A stretch of 17,498 nt of DNA from an uncultured Oscillospiraceae bacterium (GTDB lineage: Bacteria > Bacillota > Clostridia > Oscillospirales > Oscillospiraceae), in contig CAJULD010000055.1 in NCBI GenBank assembly GCA_910587505.1, forward strand, positions 1 through 17,498, given 5' to 3'. Each line of letters opens with the position of its first letter. Position 1 is the first letter of the stretch. The translations under genes were made by a program, and so were the position numbers. The notes under the pieces are model-generated. The model saw nothing but the letters and a program-made list of their open reading frames with translations, searched no databases and was not told the origin of the DNA. Positions 1 to 5,415 of this stretch are shown piece by piece.

Positions 1-1397
1 ACATCTATTCCGCCGGCGTGGTGCTCTATGAGATGCTGACCAGCCGCCTGCCCTTTGAGGGCTCGGATCCGGTCAGCGTGGCCATCCAGCATTTCAGCGC
101 CGTGCCCCTCAGTCCACGGGAGATCGACCCGGAGATCCCGGAGGCGCTGGAGCAGATCTGCACAAAGGCCATGGCGCCGGACCGGAACCTGCGCTATTCC
201 ACCGCCGACGGGATGCTCGCCGACCTGGAGGCCTTCCGCAAGGACCCCAGCATCAATTTCGAGTATTCTGCGGAGGAGCTGCGCCGGGATACCGCCAGGG
301 GGGCGGACGAGCCCACCCAGTATCTTCCCAATACGGGGGTGACGAGAACGAAACAGACGCATTACACGCCGCCCGTTGGGGATGACGACGAGTACGAGGA
401 CGAGCGGCCCGGAAGCAACTGGTGGAAGATCCTTCTGCTGATCGTACTCATCGGCGGTCTGGGCTATTTCGGGGCCACCAGGCTGTATGCCGGCATCATG
501 GACAGCTTCCAGCCCCAGGAGATTCCGGAGTACGTGGTGCCGGACATCGTGGGCAGGACCGTGGAGGAAGCGGAGGCGATGGCGGAGATCAGGGGGATCT
601 TTGAGATCGTGGAGGACGGACACGAGTACAGCAGTGAGTACCCGGAGGGGCAGATCATCCGGCAGACGCCCGAGGCGGACCGGAAGAAGAAAAACGCCGG
701 GAAAGAGTTGATGCAGATCAACGTCACCATCAGCAACGGCGCCCGCTCCGGGGCCATGCTGGACGTGGTGGGGACGGAGGCGCTGGCGGCCCGCCTGCGG
801 ATCATCCAGACGGCGGGGCTCACGGAGCTGAATCTGAATGTGGTGACCGCGGAGGAGCAGGAGTATCACGATGAGATCGAGGCCGGGTGCGTCATCCGCA
901 CGGAGCCGGAGGCCGGCGTGATGCTCAGCGAGGGCGACACCGTGACCCTGGTGGTCAGCAAGGGGCCGAAGATCGTCTATTCCACCATGGTCCCCTGTGT
1001 GGGCGAGACGGTGGAGGCCGTGCAGCTGCTGATGGACGGACTGAATCTGGAGGCGGAGTTCACCAGCGTGGAGAGCTCCGAGCCGGAGGGCACCGTTCTG
1101 ACTCAGAGCGTGGATACGGGAACGGACGTGCCGGAGGGCACGGTGGTCACCTTCACCTACAGCGACGGGGAAAAGCTGCTGCCCTATCTGGTAACCTTCG
1201 ACGTGCCCGCCAGCGACGCGGACATACTGGTGCAGATGTTCCTGGACGGAGAGATCGTGTTTGACGCCGGGGTGCCGGGGACCATCGGGACCATCCAGCA
1301 GCCGCTGCAGGCCACGGCGGGGGACCACAGGCTCCAGATTTACGCGGGAGACATTCTGTACCGGGACGAGGTGATTACCTTCCGTGAGCAGGGGTAG
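1..1397 (+). CDS. prkC: PASTA-domain Ser/Thr protein kinase, PrkC/PknB type (5' end outside window)
   Basis: This is the C-terminal part of a membrane Ser/Thr kinase that senses cell-wall muropeptides and phosphorylates cytoplasmic targets. The frame is open from base 3, giving 464 visible residues; the ATP-binding lobe and catalytic loop lie upstream of the window. Visible residues 1-90 are the end of the kinase C-lobe (IYSAGVVLYEMLT, LPFEG, then the invariant Arg region near DRNLRY). An acidic, Pro-rich juxtamembrane stretch follows. A single membrane helix lies at about 140-162 (WWKILLLIVLIGG). Three extracellular PASTA repeats begin at about 176, 251 and 325, each with a V-G-x-x-x-x-x-A signature and a closing VSNG/VSKGP/YSDG. 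The last ~73 residues form a non-PASTA, beta-rich tail, as PrkC has an extra C-terminal domain. The stop overlaps the start of rsgA by 14 bases. In Firmicutes prkC usually follows the phosphatase gene prpC and precedes rsgA, which fits this context. Confidence 0.95.
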   Translation, partial: IYSAGVVLYEMLTSRLPFEGSDPVSVAIQHFSAVPLSPREIDPEIPEALEQICTKAMAPDRNLRYSTADGMLADLEAFRKDPSINFEYSAEELRRDTARGADEPTQYLPNTGVTRTKQTHYTPPVGDDDEYEDERPGSNWWKILLLIVLIGGLGYFGATRLYAGIMDSFQPQEIPEYVVPDIVGRTVEEAEAMAEIRGIFEIVEDGHEYSSEYPEGQIIRQTPEADRKKKNAGKELMQINVTISNGARSGAMLDVVGTEALAARLRIIQTAGLTELNLNVVTAEEQEYHDEIEAGCVIRTEPEAGVMLSEGDTVTLVVSKGPKIVYSTMVPCVGETVEAVQLLMDGLNLEAEFTSVESSEPEGTVLTQSVDTGTDVPEGTVVTFTYSDGEKLLPYLVTFDVPASDADILVQMFLDGEIVFDAGVPGTIGTIQQPLQATAGDHRLQIYAGDILYRDEVITFREQG

Positions 1398-2286
1398 GAT
1401 ACAAAAGGCGCTCAGCGGCTTTTACTATGTGGATACGGGGGAGACGCTGCTGGCCTGCCGCGCCAGGGGGAAATTCCGCCAGGAGGGCCGCAGCCCCCTG
1501 GTGGGAGACTGGGTGGAGGTCCGGGAGACCGGCGCCGGCGAAGGGCTGGTCTGGGACATTGAGCCCAGGCGGAACGCCTTTGAGCGGCCGGCGGCGGCCA
1601 ATGTGGATCAGCTGGTGGTGGTGGCCTCTCTGGCCGTCCCGGTGACGGACCCCTTCCTCATCGACCGGGTGGCCGCCATCGCGGCGCTGAAGGACTGCGG
1701 CGTGGCGGTGTGCGTCAACAAGTGCGATCTGGCGGCGGGGGAGCCCCTGGCGGAAATTTACCGCCGCGCGGGCTTCCCGGCAGTGTGCGCCAGCGCGGCG
1801 ACGGGGGAGGGCGTGGCGGAGCTGACGGAGCTGCTGCGGGGCAGGCTGTCCGTCTTCACCGGAAATTCCGGGGTGGGGAAGAGCAGCCTGCTCAACGCCA
1901 TCCAGCCGGATTTTTCTCTCCGGGTGGACCAGGTCAGCGAGAAGCTGGGCCGGGGGAAGCATACGACCCGGCACGTGGAGCTCTACCGTCTGGACTGCGG
2001 GGCGGAGGTAATCGACACGCCGGGCTTTGGCTCCTTTGACGCTCAGGAGCTGGAGCTGGAACTGAAGGAGCGTCTGGCGGAGTGCTTTGTGGAGTTCCGG
2101 CCTTATCTGGAGCGCTGCCGCTTCGTGGGGTGCAGCCACACCAGGGAGAAGGGCTGCGCAGTGCTTCAGGCGGTGAAGGCGGGGGAAATTCCCGCCAGCC
2201 GCCACGCCAGCTATGTTCGATTGTACGACGGACTGAAGGACCTGCGCGCCTGGTCGCCGCCCTCCGGACGGGGCAGGAAGGCGTGA
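1384..2286 (+). CDS. rsgA: Ribosome small-subunit-dependent GTPase A
   Basis: RsgA (YloQ/CpgA) is a circularly permuted GTPase that acts in late 30S ribosomal subunit maturation. The 300 residues match the usual family length. An N-terminal OB-fold begins with GRIQKALSGFYYV. The permuted G motifs then appear in the expected order: G4 NKCD at 112-115, G1 GNSGVGKSS at 160-168 and G3 DTPGFG at 211-216. The C-terminal zinc knuckle is intact, with Cys245, Cys250, His252 and Cys258. The start is a GTG inside the 3' end of the kinase gene, with GAGGTGA at 1368-1374 as a plausible ribosome binding site nine bases upstream; the residues that follow it fit the usual RsgA N terminus. In Bacillus the kinase PrkC phosphorylates this GTPase, so the overlap suggests translational coupling of enzyme and target. 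Confidence 0.96.
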   Translation: MSRGRIQKALSGFYYVDTGETLLACRARGKFRQEGRSPLVGDWVEVRETGAGEGLVWDIEPRRNAFERPAAANVDQLVVVASLAVPVTDPFLIDRVAAIAALKDCGVAVCVNKCDLAAGEPLAEIYRRAGFPAVCASAATGEGVAELTELLRGRLSVFTGNSGVGKSSLLNAIQPDFSLRVDQVSEKLGRGKHTTRHVELYRLDCGAEVIDTPGFGSFDAQELELELKERLAECFVEFRPYLERCRFVGCSHTREKGCAVLQAVKAGEIPASRHASYVRLYDGLKDLRAWSPPSGRGRKA

Positions 2287-2395
2287 CGGGGTCCATGCCC
2301 TTTTTGACACGCAAAAATTCTGTATATTGCCTCGCAAGAGCTTCATGAAAAGGTCTGCCGGTCTGCGCTTTTTCAACGTGGGGAAGGCGCAGGCG

Positions 2396-2438
2396 AACAG
2401 GGAAGGAACCGCTGCGGAAAGGCGGTTCCTTCCCTGTT
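2396..2438. repeat. 17-bp perfect inverted repeat
   Basis: The left arm AACAGGGAAGGAACCGC (2396-2412) pairs perfectly with 2422-2438 across a nine-base loop. No T-run follows on the + strand, so it is not a standard intrinsic terminator in that direction. Its right arm overlaps the left arm of a second inverted repeat (2434-2464), so the two hairpins cannot form at the same time. Confidence 0.85.
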
Positions 2439-2464
2439 ACAGGCAGCTGCTTTGACTGTAACAG
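2434..2464. repeat. 9-bp inverted repeat that competes with the preceding hairpin
   Basis: CTGTTACAG (2434-2442) and CTGTAACAG (2456-2464) are exact reverse complements separated by 13 bases. The left arm shares 2434-2438 with the right arm of the 17-bp hairpin, giving mutually exclusive folds. Confidence 0.7.
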
Positions 2465-2557
2465 GCCGTCAGGCGAAGTCCTTCGGGCACCAGACCGCCG
2501 GAAGACGGATCGGCTGTTCACGGGGCCGGAGGCCCCGGAAAATCGGAAAAGAAGAAC

Positions 2558-2589
2558 GCATAGCCGCCATACAGCGCAGGCGGCTATGC
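2558..2589. repeat. 11-bp perfect inverted repeat
   Basis: GCATAGCCGCC (2558-2568) pairs with GGCGGCTATGC (2579-2589) around a ten-base loop. The + strand downstream flank is A-rich rather than T-rich. The upstream flank would read as T-rich on the - strand, but no - strand gene is seen that it could terminate. Confidence 0.75.
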
Positions 2590-2615
2590 AGAAATACAGA
2601 AATGAAAAAAGAATC

Positions 2616-2644
2616 TTTACCTTTCCCCCTTTTTTTGCTATAAT
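2616..2644 (+). promoter_or_regulatory. Sigma-A type promoter of recJ
   Basis: A consensus -10 TATAAT at 2639-2644 lies 17 bases after TTTACC at 2616-2621, which matches the -35 consensus at four of six positions. The spacer is T-rich. Transcription would start near 2651, leaving a leader of about 70 bases before the recJ GTG. Confidence 0.75.
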
Positions 2645-2703
2645 ATCTTTTGTTGTATCAAAATAGCCTGCGGCGTTCCTGCGGGGGCCGCGGGAAGAGC
2701 GGC

Positions 2704-2717
2704 GGAGGAGAGGGGGG
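2704..2717 (+). promoter_or_regulatory. Ribosome binding site that sets the recJ start
   Basis: The purine-rich run GGAGGAGAGGGGGG ends seven bases before GTG 2725. It favours that GTG over an upstream in-frame TTG at 2650, which lies at the expected transcription start and so could not be translated from this promoter. Confidence 0.8.
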
Positions 2718-2724
2718 ATTTCCC

Positions 2725-4800
2725 GTGAAATATATCAGATGGACCGGCGGCGGCTATGACGGGGCCGCGGCGGAGGCGCTGTGTGCCGCGGGATACCCTG
2801 CCCTTCTCTCCGCGCTGCTGGCCGCCAGAGGCGTGGCGTCGCCGGAGGAGGCCGCCCTGCTGTTGGAGCGGGAGCGGGAGCTGAGCCACTCCCCCTTCCT
2901 GATGAAGGACATGGACCGGGCCGTCCGCCGCATCCGCCAGGCGCTGGCGGAGGGGGAGCGAATGGCCGTCTTCGGGGATTACGACGTGGACGGCATCACC
3001 TCCACGGTGCTGCTGGTGGACTATCTCCGTTCCCGGGGAGCGGACTGCCTGAAGTATATCCCCCGCCGGATCGAGGACGGCTACGGCCTGGGGAAGGAGG
3101 CCCTGCGGAGCCTGCGGGAGCGGGGCGTGACGCTGGTCATCACCGTGGACTGCGGCATCACCGGCGTGGAGGAGGCCCGCTTCGCCGGGGAGATCGGGCT
3201 GGATCTGGTCATCACCGACCACCACGAGTGCAAGGAACGTCTGCCGGAGGCGGCGGCGGTGGTGGACCCCAGACGGCCGGACTGTCCCTATCCCTTCAAG
3301 CATCTTGCAGGCGTCGGCGTGGCGCTGAAGCTGGTGCTGGCCATGGACCAGCAGCGGGAGAAGGCCCTGTTCGCCCGGTACTGCACCCTGGCCGCCGTCG
3401 GTACGGTGGCGGACGTGATGCAGATGTCCGGGGAGAACCGGACCATCGTCAGCCGGGGGCTGGAGGCCATCGGCTCCACTGATTTTCTGGGGCTGAAGGC
3501 GCTGCTCCGGGCCTCTGGCATGGTGGACCGGGAGATATCCTCCACCCAGATCGGCTTTGTTCTGGCCCCCCGGATCAACGCGGCCGGGCGGATGGGAGAG
3601 GCGGAGCTGGCCGCCGACCTGCTGCTGACGGACGACCCTGTCCGGGCGGAGCTGCTGGCCGGGGAGCTGTGCGGCCTGAACCGGGAGCGTCAGGCGGTGG
3701 AGCACGACATTTTTGAGCAGGCGGTGGAGCAGATCGCCTTCCTGCCGGAGGGAGAGCGCAGCGCCCTGGTGCTCTCCAGCGAGGTCTGGCATCAGGGGGT
3801 GGTGGGCATCGTGGCCAGCCGCCTGAGTGAAAAATATTCCTGCCCCAGCTTCATGATCCACCTGCAAAACGGCATGGGCAAGGGCTCCTGCCGCAGTTAT
3901 GGGGGCTTCAATCTGTTTGCCGCGCTGGAGTCCTGCCGGGACCTGCTGGTGGATTTCGGGGGGCACGAGCTGGCGGCGGGGTTCAACATCCGGGAGGAGG
4001 ACATCCCCGCCTTCCGCCGCCGGATGAACCAGTGCGTGTGCGACTACTGCAACGGAGAGCCGCCGGTGTCCTCCCTGGCGGTGGACGTAATCATCCGCCA
4101 TCCGGAGTGGGTAACGCTGGAGGAAATGGAGGCCCTTTCCCGGCTGGAGCCCTACGGCGCGGGCAACGACCGGCCCGTGTTTGCCATCATGGGGGCATGG
4201 GTGGAGAGCCTGCAAAGCGTGGGACAGAACAGGCATCTGAAGCTGCGCCTGGCGAAGGGGGAACAGCATTTCGACGCCATTTTCTTTTCCGCCACCGCCG
4301 CGGACTGCGGCGTATCGGCGGGAATGCGGGTGGATGCGGCCTTCCACCTGCAGGTGAATGAATTCCGGGGGGTCAGCAGCGTCCAGCTGCAGCTGGTGGA
4401 TCTGCGCCCCGCGGCGGGGCCCAGCCGCCGGGAGCGGGAGTGCCTGGAGCTGGTGGAGCGCCTGATGGGGGAGGAGCCCGTGTCGGCGGCGGAGGCGCTG
4501 CGCCTGCTGCCGGAGCGGCGGCAGTTTGCTGCGCTGTGGCGGGCCATTGAGCGGCTGGAGGACGAGCCCGGGGCCCGGCTGCCCACTCTGCGGCGGCTGG
4601 CGGGGGCGCTGGACGGCGCGGAGTCCTTCCTGCGGGCCGCGGTGGGCGTTGAGGTCTTCGCCGAGCGGGGACTTGTCACCTTGGCCTGCCGGGAGGATAT
4701 GATGATAGTGCGCCCCATGCCCGGAAAGCGGGCAGACCTGGAGCAGAGCGTCTATGTGCGCCGCCTGCGCCGGGCGCTGGGGCAGGATGTTTCTTTTTGA
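2725..4800 (+). CDS. recJ: Single-stranded-DNA-specific 5'-3' exonuclease RecJ
   Basis: RecJ degrades single-stranded DNA 5' to 3' in recombination, mismatch and base-excision repair. From the GTG at 2725 the protein has 691 residues. The DHH phosphoesterase core is clear: motif I FGDYDVDG with Asp85, Asp87 and Asp89, motif III DHH at 165-167, and the DHHA1 region ending in FGGHELAAGFN. The OB-like domain (LEPYGAGNDRPVF through LQLVDLRP) follows. The last ~130 residues form an Arg/Glu-rich helical extension, common on Clostridial RecJ proteins and absent from the Escherichia coli one. In Firmicutes recJ commonly precedes apt and rel. Here rel follows, but apt does not lie between them. Confidence 0.95.
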   Translation: MKYIRWTGGGYDGAAAEALCAAGYPALLSALLAARGVASPEEAALLLERERELSHSPFLMKDMDRAVRRIRQALAEGERMAVFGDYDVDGITSTVLLVDYLRSRGADCLKYIPRRIEDGYGLGKEALRSLRERGVTLVITVDCGITGVEEARFAGEIGLDLVITDHHECKERLPEAAAVVDPRRPDCPYPFKHLAGVGVALKLVLAMDQQREKALFARYCTLAAVGTVADVMQMSGENRTIVSRGLEAIGSTDFLGLKALLRASGMVDREISSTQIGFVLAPRINAAGRMGEAELAADLLLTDDPVRAELLAGELCGLNRERQAVEHDIFEQAVEQIAFLPEGERSALVLSSEVWHQGVVGIVASRLSEKYSCPSFMIHLQNGMGKGSCRSYGGFNLFAALESCRDLLVDFGGHELAAGFNIREEDIPAFRRRMNQCVCDYCNGEPPVSSLAVDVIIRHPEWVTLEEMEALSRLEPYGAGNDRPVFAIMGAWVESLQSVGQNRHLKLRLAKGEQHFDAIFFSATAADCGVSAGMRVDAAFHLQVNEFRGVSSVQLQLVDLRPAAGPSRRERECLELVERLMGEEPVSAAEALRLLPERRQFAALWRAIERLEDEPGARLPTLRRLAGALDGAESFLRAAVGVEVFAERGLVTLACREDMMIVRPMPGKRADLEQSVYVRRLRRALGQDVSF

Positions 4801-4802
4801 AA

Positions 4803-5185
4803 CGAAGCGGCAAACCGGGACCTGTTATGATGGCGGGATGGCCGCCGCATAAAAGTATCGAGGAATCCCGCAAAAGGCTGGACAGGTTTATGTCGAATAA
4901 GAAGACCTTCGCGCTGGAATATCAGGGTAAGGTCATTGGCTCCTGCGGGCTGGCAGATTATAACGGGGAACGCTATCCCGAGCTGGCTTTGCTCAATGGC
5001 AGAGAGATCGGCTATGTCCTGTCAAAGGACTACCGGGGCCGGGGACTTATGCCAGAAGCAGAATATCTGTTTGAAGTTGAAAAACCTGACTTTATTATTG
5101 CAGACGCTTTAAGGGAAATGCGCAATCGGCAAGAGTGATTCAGAAGTGCGGGTTTGCGTATATCAAGACCATTCCATATGAGGAG
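4803..5185 (+). pseudogene. Decayed GNAT-family (RimJ/RimL-like) acetyltransferase remnant
   Basis: Similarity starts abruptly just after the recJ stop, at GPVMMAGWPPHKSIEESRK, and runs through TFALEYQGKVIGSCGLADYN and GREIGYVLSKDYRGRGLMPEA, the acetyl-CoA-binding core of GNAT enzymes. About 35-45 N-terminal residues expected from the family are missing. After LMPEA the usual VxAVI helix is shortened, as if by a small in-frame deletion. Near 5100-5108 the frame shifts: one frame reads DFIIADALREMRN and stops, while the next resumes conserved sequence with FKGNAQSARVIQKCGF and AYIKTIPYEE. That match ends at 5185, where a hairpin of the repeat begins, and the C-terminal ~20 residues are gone. 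Base composition is more AT-rich than the neighbours. At least three independent lesions make it non-functional. Family assignment is confident, substrate unknown. Confidence 0.85.
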
Positions 5186-5316
5186 TTTTCGCCGAAGGCG
5201 AAAATAACTTATGATCACTTTTTCGGCGGCGTGTACGTCGAAAAAGTACTTTGCGGGCCGAACTCGGCCCGGTCCCCTTCCTCAAAAAAGTGGCGCAGCC
5301 ACTTTTTTGACACGCA
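5186..5316 (+). repeat. Composite palindromic repeat, copy A (upstream of rel)
   Basis: Four inverted repeats follow one another: TTTTCGCC/GGCGAAAA (5186-5204, three-base loop); ACTTTTTCGGCG/CGTCGAAAAAGT (5217-5228 and 5236-5247, one G-T pair); GGGCCGA/TCGGCCC (5255-5270); and TCAAAAAAGTGGC/GCCACTTTTTTGA (5282-5294 and 5298-5310). The last has the form of a terminator hairpin with a T6 run. The core 5217-5310 reappears in inverted orientation at 7644-7738 with the same order, spacing and pairing. I know no name for this element and see no open frame in it for a transposase. Confidence 0.85.
5282..5310 (+). terminator. Intrinsic-terminator-like hairpin within repeat copy A
   Basis: The stem GTGGC-gca-GCCAC is flanked by A6 and T6, giving a 13-bp perfect stem whose 3' side is the U-tract. 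It is close to symmetric, so it could terminate from either direction. It would stop transcription from recJ before rel. Confidence 0.6.
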
Positions 5317-5332
5317 GCATATTTTATATAAT
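5307..5332 (+). promoter_or_regulatory. Possible rel promoter at the edge of repeat copy A
   Basis: TTGACA at 5307-5312 is a perfect -35 hexamer and TATAAT at 5327-5332 a perfect -10, but only 14 bases separate them, short of the 16-18 usual for sigma-A. The hexamers overlap the end of the repeat's terminator-like hairpin. Either the -10 works with a poor -35, or the match is partly fortuitous. The rest of the leader to 5397 shows nothing else I can name. Confidence 0.4.
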
Positions 5333-5415
5333 CCGCACAGGACATGGATAAACTGTGATTTACCGGTGAGTTCGTGCAGGACGATTCCCCATGCAAAAAG
5401 GAGGCTGAGTGACCT

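Larger units (their letters stand above)
2287..2615. other. Gene-free, hairpin-rich intergenic region between rsgA and the recJ promoter
   Basis: I see no convincing gene here on either strand. The stretch holds a short sequence shared with the repeat upstream of rel (2297-2313), a direct repeat GGTCTGC (2352-2358 and 2360-2366), a 17-bp perfect inverted repeat, a second inverted repeat overlapping it, a 7-bp GC hairpin with a three-base loop (CGGGGCC 2521-2527, GGCCCCG 2531-2537) and an 11-bp inverted repeat (2558-2589). None of the hairpins is followed by a convincing T-tract on the + strand, so an intrinsic terminator for rsgA cannot be named. It may be a mosaic of dispersed palindromic repeats or a transcribed structured RNA; the sequence alone does not decide. 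Confidence 0.6.

Noticed and set aside
2304..2328. TTGACA (2304-2309) and TATATT (2323-2328) as a promoter downstream of rsgA
   Set aside because: The spacer is only 13 bases and no gene follows within range; more likely part of the sequence shared with the repeat edge near 5304.
2650..2724. N-terminal extension of RecJ from a TTG at 2650
   Set aside because: The TTG has no ribosome binding site and lies at or before the predicted transcription start; the GTG at 2725 has a strong site at proper spacing.
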